Assembly (NCBI GenBank): GCA_039707655.1
Contig: CM077666.1
Coordinates: forward strand, 247,162,166-247,226,165
Source: Elymus sibiricus
Taxonomy: Eukaryota > Streptophyta > Magnoliopsida > Poales > Poaceae
Direction: 5' to 3'
Length of the DNA stretch: 64,000 nucleotides
Shown here: one piece after another, positions 32,920 through 44,699 of the stretch
How the letters are laid out: every line of letters starts with the position of its first letter
How positions within the stretch are numbered: the first letter of the stretch is position 1
The notes under the pieces: model-generated
Database searches by the model: none
The model's input: only the letters and a program-made list of their open reading frames with translations
Told to the model about the DNA's origin: nothing
Made by a program: the position numbers and the translations under genes

Positions 32920-33792
32920 TGTCGGTGTATAAAAACATGGGCATTTTTATACCCTGACTTATGCACAGACAGTTGCGGCCTTCCCGGTGGCGAGGGCTTG
33001 CCGGAGGATTGCTACTATCAAGATTCAAGACTTGGTTAGCAAAACCATGAGGAAGACCTCAGGGCAGGCCATTAAGGAGTACTAAGTTAGTACTGAAGAT
33101 GAAGACAACACTTGCCGGCAAGCTACATACCAGCAAGGCGAAGACCCGGCAAGCTCCGTGCCGGCAAGCCCTCTCTGCTTCGCCACTACTCCACCTCATC
33201 GATCAGCTAGTCACTTGTCGATGAGGTGTCGAGCGGGCAGGCGGTTTGGTGAGGTTTTTCGGGCACGTGTCAGCACGCTAGGTTGAAGATTAACTTTAAT
33301 GACACCCGTCCAGGAGGCGTGTCAGCACAATAGAAGGTAGTTGGATGAGCAGCATAGAACCCTTGCCGGGGAACGCTCCCAGCATGACACCTAACGGCGC
33401 ATTTAATGCGTTTTTTCTAAACCGGCAGAGTTAGGTATGATAGCACTGTAGTTGTCATTTCACCTTGTATTTACCTTTTTGCCACTGTGGTGACCCCTTA
33501 ACCTATAAAAGGAGGCCCATGGCTCTTGGTAGAAGGGTCGACACTTTGCACAAACTACGTGTGTAGCTGCACTTCCCGCGCACCTTGTCGGCAAGCTGCG
33601 CTCCTTGTACTTGTGCTCCCCACCATAATATAACCAAAGCAAGAGTAGGGTTTTACGCTTCACAGCGGCCCGAACCTGGGTAAAACTTGTGTGTGTTCTG
33701 CTGATTCTGCTATTTGTGCTCGTCGATCCCCACAGCCGAACCACAAAGGGATCTTTGCTGGTCCCATAGATTGCCTTGGTCGTACCTCGACA
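32920..33792 (+). repeat. 5' LTR of third gypsy
   Basis: TG...CA, TATA box TATAAAAGGAGG at 33504. Followed after four bases by the primer site. GCCGGCAAG-type phrases recur inside the LTR. Confidence 0.8.
33504..33510 (+). promoter_or_regulatory. TATA box in LTR of third gypsy
   Basis: CCTATAAAAGGAGGCCC, in the usual mid-to-late LTR position on the plus strand. Confidence 0.65.
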
Positions 33793-33796
33793 TCTT

Positions 33797-33814
33797 TGGC
33801 GTGCCAGGTAGGGG
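33797..33814 (+). promoter_or_regulatory. Primer-binding site of third gypsy
   Basis: TGGCGTGCCAGGTAGGGG, four bases after the LTR end. It resembles the TGGCGCGCCAGGTAGG site common in grass gypsy elements. Confidence 0.75.
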
Positions 33815-34161
33815 GAGGACTTCTTCCCGGGCATAGCTACCAGAGCAACATAGTCCGGAGCGGCACGAGCAAGGATCCAGTCATCGCGACGTCCAAGGAC
33901 GGAGTGGCGATGTCCAAGAATGCCGCGGTGGAACGCGTACCGTGACCATCGCAAGATGGGCGCGACGCGCTTCCTCACAATGCCGGTGGCTCCGGACGGC
34001 AACACGGTAACAACAACGACAAGCGTCGTTCTTAGGACGCTCTGGCATCACCACCACTGCGTCATCCCGCTGGCGAGCAGACGTCGCGGTAGCAAGTTCA
34101 AGACGGAGTTCCTTCTGGCTCAGCCAGGAGTCGAGGGACGTCGCGTTCTGCACTCCCGGCT

Positions 34162-35202
34162 ATGCCAGCCACGGCGGTGGAAGCCATGGCGCAGGCCCAG
34201 ATGCTGCTGAACTTTTTGCCAGCTGCTGACAAGATGGATGAATGGAGGGCGACCATTCAGAGTCTCATCGGTTTTGCCGAATCTAGCAAGGCCCAGCAGG
34301 CGGGACCGTCGCAGCGACCACCTATGGCACCAGCAATGCCAGCTGGCGGCCGAGTCGGAGATGCTGCACCAATGGTGCAGTCACCTCCGCATCAACAACC
34401 ACGGCAGTGGCAAGCTCGCCGATCTGATGAGCCCGACGAAGTATCGATGGCATCTTTGGATCCACGGGGCCGCCAAGATCAGCGCCAAGTGCTGCGTGAC
34501 AGGCGGTTGGAGGACGCCCGCACGACCATCGAACGGCACCGGGAAGCACATCGTCAATCCGACGAGCGCAACGGTCCTGTCGTTGATGAGCCAGCGCCAG
34601 GGGGCTCTGGGTACTTGCCTTATGAGGTAGGTTGCCCAGCGTTTACCCATGAGCTACGGCAAGTCTTCTGGCCGTCCTCCCATGCCTTCAAACCAGAGCT
34701 GCTGGAGAAATACAACAGCAAGCTCAACCCGGCAGAGTTCTTGGGCATCTACACGATCGTCGTACATGCTGCCGGGGGACGAGACGAGAAGGTTCTCGCC
34801 AACTACTTCCCGTTGGCGCTCAAGCCCAACGTGAGGTCTTGGCTGATGAACCTGCCAGAGGGCTCCATCTCCTCTTGGTCAGATCTGTGTAACGAGTTCG
34901 TTGACGCATATACTTGAGGCCACAAGCTTCCAGGATAGCCCAGCGACCTTCATGTGATACCACAGAGAGACGAAGAGCCCCTCCGCAAATACATATAGAG
35001 ATTCAGCCGTGTAAACCACAACATACCCGATGTTCATCTTGCAGCTGTTATTGCTGCATTTCACACGAATGTGCGCTATCACAGAATGCGAGCTGAGATG
35101 AACATTGAGAAGGTTAAGACCGTCAGCGAGATGTATGCCTTGGCAGACAAATGTGCACGTGCTGAGGAGGGGAGGATGCTGGCATTGAGGCGACTCTGAA
35201 GA
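34162..35202 (+). pseudogene. gag: gag of third gypsy, with stops
   Basis: Frame from ATG 34162 (MPATAVEAMAQAQ) reads a Pro/Gln-rich N-terminal part, then the gag core (PAFTHELRQVFWPSSHAFKP, NPAEFLGIYTIVVHAAGG, ANYFPLALKPNVRSWLMNLP, SWSDLCNEFVDAY). Stops at 34915 (TGA), 34936 (TAG), about 35005 (TAG) and 35200 (TGA) interrupt a continuous homologous frame (PSDLHVIPQRDEEPLRKYI, NVRYHRMRAEMNIEKVKTV, YALADKCARAEEGRM). The first stop looks like a GGA to TGA change. The frame is cut by the copia LTR at 35324. Particle protein of a gypsy element; defective. Confidence 0.82.
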
Positions 35203-35323
35203 CAACGTTGACGCGTCCACCACGAAGAAGAAAGGTTGGAAGTGCAATCGCAAGCGTAAAAGCAAGGCAGTGATGGCCGTTGAAGGGTCAAGTACTCCCG
35301 ACAAGAAAGCCAAGACTGAAGGT

Positions 35324-36636
35324 TGTAAGTGCATCTAGTGCCACCCCTTGTTGGTTTTGGAGTATTGACGACAAACTTGGTTGTGGGACTAATGTGTTTG
35401 TGAGATTCACAAGAGAACACAGGTAGAAGTCCTTATTGATTCGGTTTACCCATCAAAGATGGCCCCTAAAAATGTATGAAGACATTGAAGACAATGGTGG
35501 TTCACGAAGCCATTTGTGTTGAAGATAATGGTTCACGAAGACATTCACTTGAAGCCAATGGAACGCGAAGACTTAGTCTTTTGGTAGTTTAATTTTCTTC
35601 TTTCTTGAGTCATAGGAACCACCGTACTATTAAGTGAGGTCGAGGTAAACAAAGTCAGAAACTGACGTGATGCTCAACCTAAAATCCTATGTCTTCGAGC
35701 GAAGACAAATGAGAGAAAATCTCTTCCAGAGTTGGTTGAGTCAGCTTTGCTTGGAGCCCAAGTAAAGTTGCCGTGTATGTTGGGATCTGACCATTGGACA
35801 TGTGTCAGTTCCCTAATGACCCAAGGTCATTTCGGACAAATCATGTTGGGTTGCCTCCTGGCTATAAATAGCCACCCCCTCCACCATAAGTTAGCGGCTG
35901 CTCCGAGTTAGTGCACGGCTTTTGTCGTTTGAGAGCAACCCACCTCCAAAGCCTTTGAGAGAGAATCCTTGCGAGGACAAACCCAAAACACCCAGAGCCC
36001 AAAAGTGATTGAGCATCACTGAAGACATTCTGTTCCGAGTGAATCGAAGACTTATTACACTTGAAGACTGTGATCTTCCAGTCGGGTAGGCGTCGCGTTC
36101 TGAGCATCCAAGAGTCATTGTGGATTGCCGGTGAACGGAGTCTGTGAAGGTTTGGAAGTCTACCTTGAAGACTTACCAGAGTGATTGGGCGAGATCTGCG
36201 GGTCTTAGCTCAAGGGGAATAAGGTGAAGACGTGGTCTTTTGAGTTTAATCTCAGCCTCCCTAACCAGACGTACAACTGTCACAGAAGTTGGAACTGGTC
36301 AAACAAATCATTGTCTTCCCCGAGCTACTGGTTCTATCCTTTCACTTCCTTACTTACTGTTTTGTACTGTGAAGCTTTGCATGCTTGTCTGTGTTTGAAG
36401 ATATTCCCTGAAGCCATTCATCTGTTTGTCCATTTGTCTTCATGCTTCTTGTGTTTATGTTTAATGCATGCATGTTTGTATGATGTCTATGCCCATCACA
36501 TATGTTCATGTTAGTTGTAGATGTTGTTAGATTTCGTCGTGCTTCCGCTTGCTTTGAAGACATTGCCTGTTTTCGAAGCCTTTCATAAAAATTGCCTATT
36601 CACCCCCCCCCCTTTAGTCGATAACTAGCACTTTCA
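35324..36636 (+). repeat. 5' LTR of copia element
   Basis: 1313 bp, TGTAAGTGCATC...GCACTTTCA. TATAAATAG at 35863. Many GAAGACA phrases. Followed by the primer site. Confidence 0.88.
35863..35870 (+). promoter_or_regulatory. TATA box in copia LTR
   Basis: GCTATAAATAGCC, followed about 30 bp downstream by the likely RNA start. Confidence 0.65.
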
Positions 36637-36638
36637 AT

Positions 36639-36650
36639 TGGTATCAGAGC
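36639..36650 (+). promoter_or_regulatory. Primer-binding site of copia (tRNA-Met)
   Basis: TGGTATCAGAGC, two bases after the LTR end. It matches the standard initiator methionine tRNA complement. Confidence 0.93.
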
Positions 36651-36702
36651 AAGGTGCTCCCTTGTTCTGTGTGATTCGGTTTAATCACCTAGAGTTTTAG
36701 CT

Positions 36703-39228
36703 ATGTCAACTACAGGGATAATCAAGGTTTTCGCTGTGTGCCCCGTCTTTGATGGCACTGATTACCCCTACTGGAAGAATAAGATGCGCATGCATCTTGA
36801 AGCCATTGAAAACGACCTCTGGTATGTCGTCAAGACCGGTGTTCCCAAGGTCGGTGAAGGTATCACCGCTACTGATGTGAAGAGGTTCGCGCAATTGGAC
36901 TCAACTGCCAAGAACATCAACTGTGGTCATCTGACCAAAGGACAGTATGGTCGTGTGAGTGCACTGGAGTCTGTGAAGCTAGTCTAGGACTGGCTCTCCA
37001 AGGTTAATGAGGGCGTCTCATCTCAACGAGACTCCCGAATCGATGTTCTTCGCAATCTTTTCAACCGCTTCAAAAGGCTCGAGAATGAAAATGTTCAGCT
37101 CACCTTCGATCGTCTCACTGATATCACCAATGAGCTTCATGCTCTCGGCGCCACTGACATCACCAAGCATGAAGTTGTCAAGAAGCTATTGAGATCCCTT
37201 GACAGTTCATTTGACACCTTATCACTGATGATTCAAGAATGGACTGATTTCAAGCAATTGGATCCTGCTGATATTCTTGAGAGGCTCAATACTCATGAAT
37301 TCCAGTTGTCTGAGAAGAGAGATATCTATGGTCCTAGTTATGGACGTGCCCGTGCTCTGAAAGCAAAGGTTGTGTCTTCGTCTGAAGACTCTGACTGCAG
37401 TTCCGGTGGCCCTGAAGAATTTGGTAGAGAACTTGCAATGCTTGTGAAGAAGTTCCAGAAGTTTACCAAGAAAAATCGCTTTGGGAAGTCTTCAAAATAC
37501 GACTCCAAGAAAGCTGAAGCCTCCACTAGTGACTCCAAGAAGAGAACTTGCCACAAATGCAAGAAGCATGGTCACTACATCGCTGATTGTCCTCAATGGG
37601 AAAAGGAATTGAAGAAGAAGAAGAAGAAGAAGAAGAAGAAAAGCAAGGATTACGACTCTGGCGAGAAGAACAAGAAGAAGAAATACCCAAAGTCTTCATC
37701 AAAGTCCTCATCGCACAAACGGAGTTCCTCTGGCAAAGCTCGTGTATTCATCGGCAAGGAAATGGATTCTGAGGAGGAGTCTTCTTCTGAGGAGGTAGTG
37801 GAGGAGTCTGATTCAGGCGTGGCAAGCCTGGCATTGGCTTCAGCATTCGTCGCCGAGTCTATCTTCAACAATGAAGACAATGGCTACATCTCCGACACTG
37901 AAGCCAATGATGACGACGACTCTGCTCCTACCTACTGCTTCATGGCTAAAGGCGCTAAGGTAACATCTCGCGCTGCCTACTTTGAAACCTCAAGTGAAGA
38001 TGACCCTGAATATGAATCCAAACCTAGCTATAAGACACTTGCTAAAATTGCAACTGAGCAACAACATGCCATGGAAAAGATTCAAAAATTATTAGACAAA
38101 AGCGATGATCTGTTGGACGAGGAAATGAATCGAAGTCAATCCTTAATTGAAGACATAAAAAATCTTCAAGTTAAGTATGACGAGCTTCTAAGTCATCATG
38201 ATACCCTCTCAGCTGATCATGAGAAGCTCTCCTATGAATATCTTCAAAGGAAGCAAGATCTTGAGAAGCTGAGAGCGTCTCATGATGATCTTCGAAAAGA
38301 AAACGATTCACTGCTCGCTCAACAGATTAGTACCGCTCAGGATGAATTTGTGCCACCTTGTTTAAAATGCCTTGAGCGTGATAACGCTAACTCTTTTGCT
38401 GAATGCTCCACTGTTTCTGAAACTGCAATATCTTCAACTATTGATGTGGCAACTAACCCCACATCTGAGGAAGCCACTGCTATTACTAATGAGAATGCTA
38501 GGTTGAAGACATTGCTTGAGACAGGCATGTATAAGAGTCTCAAAGGGCATCAAACTCTATGTGATGTCCTCAAGAAACAGATCCTGAACAAAAACCCTAG
38601 GAAAGAGGGCATTGGTTTCGAAAGAAACATGAATGTTGAAGGTACATATTGGAAGCCTGAGCAGTATCCCAAAACCACTTGGGTTCCTGCAAAAGGATCA
38701 CCAATAGACCCATCTACATTATCTGGCTATACCTGTGCTAACCCCATCATCATTGATGAGTCATTTGACTCAAACTATAAACTGTTCAAAAATCAGAATG
38801 GTGCAGTGTTTGCCAGGTTTATTGGAACTAACTGCAGGAATGGTCCTCCCATGAAGAAGATATGGGTTCCGACAGATCGCCTTGAGAAGCTTCCCGTGAA
38901 TGTCATCATGACACCACTAGGGAAGAAGACAAACACCAGGGCAAAAGCTTCAAATGGACCTAAGTCTTCATGTAGGCAAAGGTTAACATATGATCGTACT
39001 AACACTCATGTTTCGCAGGGTTACAATGATCAGACTCATGAATATGAGCATTATTCTTCAAATCATTATGTTCACAAATCGAAGAATTTTTCTGCATATT
39101 CTTTCGAGTACGCTAACCCCCTTGTGAAGCTATTTACTAGGGCTCCAAAGCCAAGATTCTCAGATGCTGCACTTAGACTTATTGCTTCTAAGCCACCCCT
39201 TCAGATGTGGGTGGTTAAGAAGAACTAA
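36703..39228 (+). pseudogene. gag: gag part of copia polyprotein
   Basis: ATG 36703 starts MSTTGIIKVFAVCPVFDGTD, then YWKNKMRMHLEAIENDLW, the copia gag core. TAG at 36985 precedes a good continuation (DWLSKVNEGVSSQRDS, LGATDITKHEVVKKLLRSLD). The zinc knuckle is CHKCKKHGHYIADC (about 37552-37593). A lysine run from an AAG microsatellite (37611-37645) and acidic serine-rich and coiled-coil stretches follow, an extended linker to the protease. TAA at 39226 ends the frame after MWVVKKN. 679 codons are uninterrupted from 37189. Codon use and frame are otherwise intact, so decay is recent. Confidence 0.88.
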
Positions 39229-39465
39229 TTTCCCTTGCAGGGTCGGGTCTCCAGCCGAAATGCATTGGGTTCTGAAGATGCAAGATAAAATGTCCAAATG
39301 GTCTTACCATTTATTTCGTCCATGGATTTCTTGATGATCGTCCTACTATATCCTCCAAGAAACTTATATTCTCTGAAAGTCTTCATCGTCAAATGTGTGC
39401 TCTTCACAATTGTCTTGGTGAAGTCTATCCTACAAACTACACTGTAGGGTACTCGTCCGAAAGCT

Positions 39466-40872
39466 ACTGATTGGATCCTGGACAGTGGCTACACTAACCA
39501 CATGACTGGTGACCGAAGCTTGCTCATGGACTCTACTCTTTGACCATCTTCACAATCTCACATCACATTTGCTGATACTGGTAAAAGCAAGGTATTGGGT
39601 CTAGGTAGGGTTGCTATCTCAAAGGATCGGCACATGGATAAAGTGATGCTTGTCGAATCCCTTGGTTACAGCCTCATGTCAGTCTCAATGCCTTGTGATC
39701 TTGATATGATTGTCATCTTTGGCAAATTTCGTTGTCTTGTACTAATGGCTTCTGACAAATCTCAAATTTTCGAAGGTTACCGTAAAGGTGACTTGTACAT
39801 GGTAGATTTTTCCTCAGCACCACAGCTTGCCACATGTCTCCTAGAAAAAGCTTCAGAGTGCTGGCTTCGACATCGATGGCTAGGACATGGATGCATGAGA
39901 AACTTGCACACCCTTATAAAGAAGAAGCACATCATTGGGATCGAGGGCGTTAAGTTCAAGAAGGATCACCTATGTGGTGCCTGCGAAGCTGGGAAGATGA
40001 GTAGGGCGAAACACCCCTCGAAGACAATCATGACGACCACTCGTCCCTTCGAGCTGCTACACATGGACTTATTCGGCCCTACTCATTACTCTACTCTTAC
40101 TACCTCTGCAAATCTATATGGCTTCGTGATTGTTGATGATTATTCTAGATATACCTGGGTACACATAATCCTGTATAAGAATGAAGTGCAGGATGTCTTC
40201 AGGCGGTTCACCAACCGTGCCATGACCAACTATGGCGTCAAGATCAAGCACATCAGGAGTGACAATGGCACCGAGTTCAAGAACACTGGACTCGACACCT
40301 ATCTTGACATCCTTGGCATCACTCATGAGCTATCTGCTCCATACACTCCCCAGCATAATGGCATCGTGGAGCGCAAGAACTGGACTCTCATTGAGATGGC
40401 TCGCACTATGCTTGATGAATACAAGACACCACGGAAGTGGTGGCCTGAAGCCATTGATATTGCATGTCACATCATCAACAGAGTATATCTTCACAAGTTC
40501 TTCAAGAAGACATCTTATGAACTAATCACGGGTAAGAAGCCAAATGTAAGTTATTTCAAAGTCTTCGGTGCTAGGTGTTGGATACGGGATCCACATCACA
40601 CTTCCAAATTTGCACCGAAAGCACATGAGGGTTTTATGCTTGGCTATGGAAAGGATTCGCACACCTATAAAGTCTTCAACCTCTTTCACCATAAAGTGGT
40701 TGAAACTGTAGATGTGCGGTTCAATGAGACTAACGGCTCACAAAGAGAGCACCTGCCACATGTGCTAGATGAACTTCCTTCTAGTGAATCTATCAAGCTT
40801 ATGGGTACTGGAGATATAATACCCACAGAGGAACCTGGAGATGAAGAGGTCGTGATACCTGCTCCCGTCTAG
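39466..40872 (+). pseudogene. pol: Protease and integrase of copia polyprotein
   Basis: Same frame as gag. Protease motif WILDSGYTNHMTGD at 39472. TGA at 39541. Integrase: HHCC finger around HRWLGHGCMRNLHTL...CGACEAGK, then the DDE core (LLHMDLFGPTHYS, IRSDNGTEFKN, APYTPQHNGIVERKN). The integrase tail includes FGARCWIRDPHHTSKFAPKA and GFMLGYGKDSHTYKVFN. TAG at 40870 (CAG to TAG likely) separates it from RT. Between 39229 and 39465 the frame is disturbed by small indels. Confidence 0.9.
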
Positions 40873-42639
40873 CGTGAAGACAATGATAAGCCTGAAGATA
40901 ATGATGAGCCTGAAGACAATGCTTCTGAAGATAATGCTCAGCAACAACAAATTCTTCGCCCTGTTCATCCTCGTGTGGCCAATGAAGTTCAGATTGAGAA
41001 GATACTTGACAGCATAAATGCACCTGGCCCTCTCACTTGATCAAGGGCTATGCAGCTATCAAATTTTTGTGGGCACTTTGCTTTCGTCTCCATCACTGAA
41101 CCCACCAAAGTAGATGAAGCCTTCATGGAACCAAAATGGATTCAAGCTATGCAAGAAGAGCTTCAGCAATTTGAGCTCAACAATGTGTGGGAACTTGTCA
41201 AGCGTCCTGATCCTCGCAAGCACAACATTATTGGAACCAAATGGATCTACCGCAACAAGCAAGATGAACATGGTCAAGTTGTCAGAAACAAAGCCCGACT
41301 CATTGCTCAAGGTTACACACAAGTGGAAGGGATTGACTTTGATGAAACCTTTGCTCTAGTGGCTAGGCTTGAAGCCATCCGCATACTTCTTGCTTACGCC
41401 AATCATCATGATATCCTCTTATATCAACTGGATGTGAAGAGTGCCTTTCTCAACGGCAAGATTGAAGAGGAAGTCTATGTTGCTCAACCACCTGGGTTTG
41501 AAGATCCCAAACACCCTGACAAGGTCTATAGGCTCAACAAGGCGCTTTATGGCCTCAAACAAGCTCCACGAGCCTGGTATGACACACTCAAGGAATTCCT
41601 GAAAAGCAAAGGCTTCAAACCCGGTTCACTTGCTCCCACTCTCTTCACCAAATCATATGATAGTGAACTGTTTGTATGCCAAATCTATGTTGATGACATT
41701 ATTTCTGGCTGCACCAACAAAAGATACAGTGATAAATTCAGTCATATGATGCAAGAGCAATATCAAATGTCCATGATGGGAGAGCTGAAATTCTTCCTTG
41801 GTCTTCAAATTCCGCAACAACGCAATGGCATCTTTATTTCACAAGAAAAGTATCTCAAAGATTGTTTGAAGAAGTTTGGTATGCAAGATTGCAAAGGTTA
41901 CAAGACGCCAATGCCAACCAATGGTCATCTGAGCTCCGACGACAATGGTAAAGAGTTTGATCAAAAGGTATACCGCTCCATGATTCGTTGTTTATTGTAC
42001 TTATGTGCATCTAGGCCAGATATAATGCTTAGCATTTGCATGTGTGCCCGATTCCAAGCGGCACCAAAGGAATCGCATCACCTCGCCGTGAAGCGAATAC
42101 TTTGATATTTGGCTCACACCCCAATGCTAGGATTATGGTATCCAAAGGGCTCAGAGTTTGATCTAGTTGGATTCTCCGATGCTGATTATGTTGGTGATAA
42201 CGTGGATTGCAAGTCTACATCAGGCACTTGTCACTTTCTTGGCCGTTCACTTGTATGTTAGTCTTCAAAGAAGCAGAACTGTGTATCACTCTCCACTGCT
42301 GAAGCCGAATACATTGCTGCTGGATCCTGTTGTGCTCAGCTTCTATGGATGAAGCAAACCCTAAAGAACTACGGCATCAACAAGAGGAAGGTGTCTCTAT
42401 TCTATGACAATGATAGCGCAATCAAGATCGCCCACAACCCTGTGCAGCACTCCAAGACGAAGCATATTCAGATTCGACATCATTTGCTTCGTGACCATGT
42501 GCTCAAAGAAAACATTGACATCATTCACGTCAACACTGAAGATCAGCTGGCAGATATCTTCATGAAGCCTTTGGATGAGAAGAGGTTTTGCAAGTTGCGG
42601 TGTGAGCTAAATATCTTAGAATCCTCAAATGTCCAGTGA
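40873..42639 (+). pseudogene. pol: Reverse transcriptase and RNase H of copia polyprotein
   Basis: [72 protein letters not shown] and the catalytic box [10 protein letters not shown]. RNase H: GFSDADYVGD, SLSTAEAEYIAAGSCCAQ, DNDSAIKIAHNPVQHSKTKH and HVNTEDQLADIFMKPL. Stops at 41038 (TGA), 42103 (TGA, ILxYLAHT) and 42259 (TAG, LVCxSSKK) fit CGA or TGG point changes. Ends TGA at 42637. It lacks a functional full-length product but every domain is present. Confidence 0.92.
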
Positions 42640-42943
42640 ATGGACACACATCCTAATGCTTATGCATTGTTAATGACTATGATGTACAACACACGAACTA
42701 AAGTATCTCTTCAATTCATGAAGACATACACTCTAAGTGTGAAAATATTAACGCGGAATTTGACTTCGGAGCGCCACGATAATTGTGCGCCGTGTCCGGG
42801 TCTAATAATTCCTATACCTTCTTGAAGATTTTCTCTGGGCGTCACATTTATTGCATTATCTTCTTAACTTTGGTTGTCTTTAACACTGATTTTATCTTCG
42901 CACTTTATTTGATCTCATTGCCTATACTATATATATACATAAA
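42640..42943 (+). other. 3' untranslated part of copia before insertion of E1
   Basis: 304 bp without coding content, ending in a short TATATATA stretch (42927-42937) next to the tip of E1. No LTR start is found here. Confidence 0.5.
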
Positions 42944-43063
42944 CACTATTCTGATCACGGGATCAGAATAATATTCTGATAACTACCTGACCCGTCGTAG
43001 TAGTAGTAGTTGAACTTCACCCAAGGACAGGTTGAACTTCCGCAAACATTGTCCAAATGGGGC

Positions 43064-44640
43064 CTGCGATATACCGTTGGAAAGCTATGGACACATGGAT
43101 CACAACCTAAGTTAAATTTTTGTCAAAATCTACACAGATTAAGAGCAGTTTTACAAACCGTTTTTCTTCATACAAAAAAACGTGAATCGTATTTTTGAGA
43201 CCATTTCTAAACTGTTTATCGGAATGAGGCAAATAATACGGCGTTGAAAAGCTGCTGAAAATCCGCTCATTCCACATATAGAAAGTTTTATCAAACTCCC
43301 TACGGTTAAAGAGCAATTTGAAAAATGGCAGAATTTCTGAAATCGAACAGTCGAGCTCGTTTTTTTTGCTTAATTTGAAAATGGCTAATCGGATTCATGA
43401 AAATGATATGGAGTTGAAAAGCTTATGAAAATGCGCTTCTTTTTCATATAGAAAGTTTGTGCCAATTTTGAATGGGTTAAAAGTAATTTAGAAAAAGGTC
43501 AAAGTCCCTCCGAGTTTGTATTTTTGAGTTATTTTTTTAATGGTTTGTCGGAATGTAGCACATGATATGGCATTGGAAAGCCTGAACAAATGCGAAACTT
43601 TCTTGTACATAATGTTGCTCCCAATTCTTTACGGTTTTAAGTCAATTTCAAAAATAGCTAAAAATGTTTTTTAGCCGTAATTTTTGCAAAATTTATCGGA
43701 ACGAGGCAAATGATATATCGTTGGAAAGCTATCGAAAATGCGAAACTTTTTCATATAGAAAGTTTTCTGTAATTCCCAGCCATTTTTAAGTAATTTTCAA
43801 AATGGCGAGATCATCCGTTCTGCCTTTATCGCGAAAACATAGTCTTCGGAAATGCACTGCGTGAAGAAGTTGAACTTCTGAGGCATGTCTGTTTGAACTT
43901 CACTCTGTTTTTCACGTGCTGTTTTTTGCCCGTAACTCCCCAACCACCCATCGGAATTGAGCAAATGATATACCGATGGAAAGCTGCTGAAAACACGCAA
44001 CTTTCCGTGTTGATCATTTTTTCATACTCGCAACAGTTTGAAAGATTTTTTGAATACGTAAAAACGTGTTTTTGACGGTATACATTAAACTTTTAAACCG
44101 TTCTTTGGAAAGTAGCATATAATATACCGTTGGAAAGCTTATGAATAGGAGCAACTTTTTTATGTAAACAGTTGTTACAAATTCGTTGTCGTTTGAGAGC
44201 AGTTTTTAAAATGTCAAAAATAACATCGTTTTTGCCTTTTTTTTAACATGTAAATGAAGTTCGGACGTCTCGCAATATAAATTTTGAACAATGCATGGAG
44301 GAGCACGTGAACTTCTTGCAACAAACCTTTTAGGATTTTAGTTTTGTATTCTTTTATTCTCACTTGAAACGCATTTCGTGTAGTAGTTGAACTGCTCACT
44401 ATTGTCACTTCGAACTTCTGTCATGTATTTTTGTTCGTAATTCCTCACCCGTTCGTTGGAGTTGCACAAATTATATACCTTTTAGAAACCTGTTGAAAAG
44501 ACGTAACTTTTTATAATACGGTTAAACTTTTGTTTCGAACAACATACATCAATTTGTTTTAACCATTTATTTTGGAATAGAGCATACAATATACCCTTGG
44601 AAAGTTTCTCAATAGGAGGAACTTTTTTCATGTAGAGCAT
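43064..44640. repeat. Degenerate array of about 155-180 bp units in E1
   Basis: The phrase CCGTTGGAAAGCT followed by TGAAAA.GCGAAACTTTTT and CATATAGAAAGTTT recurs at about 43076, 43233, 43411, 43572, 43719, 43974, 44130 and 44591. Each is followed by a GGTTTTAAAGTAATTT-like phrase. The same array is in E2. Confidence 0.85.
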
Positions 44641-44699
44641 TTTTGTTTCAAATTTGTAATGAATTCTCTAAAAAAATGCCCAAAATGACGTTGGTTTTT

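Larger units (their letters stand above)
32920..35323 (+). mobile_element. Third Ty3/gypsy element, 5' part (continues beyond nested inserts)
   Basis: An 873-bp LTR (32920-33792, TGTCGGTGTA...CTCGACA), primer site at 33797, then gag. The element is cut in gag by a copia LTR at 35324. Its pol and 3' LTR are not in the window, so they should lie right of 64000 if not deleted. The bases before the LTR are CGGCC (32915-32919), the predicted target duplication. Confidence 0.85.
35324..42943 (+). mobile_element. Ty1/copia retrotransposon, 3' LTR not in window
   Basis: 5' LTR 35324-36636, primer site complementary to initiator Met tRNA at 36639, gag-pol 36703-42639 in one frame with scattered stops, order protease-integrase-RT-RNase H. 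The bases before the LTR (AAGGT, 35319-35323) are the predicted target duplication. 304 bp after the stop the sequence passes into DNA element E1. The 3' LTR should lie beyond the cluster of DNA elements. Confidence 0.9.

Noticed and set aside
39226..39465. Intron between gag and protease of the copia element
   Set aside because: The segment still encodes family-like residues in shifted frames, so small indels explain it better than splicing.
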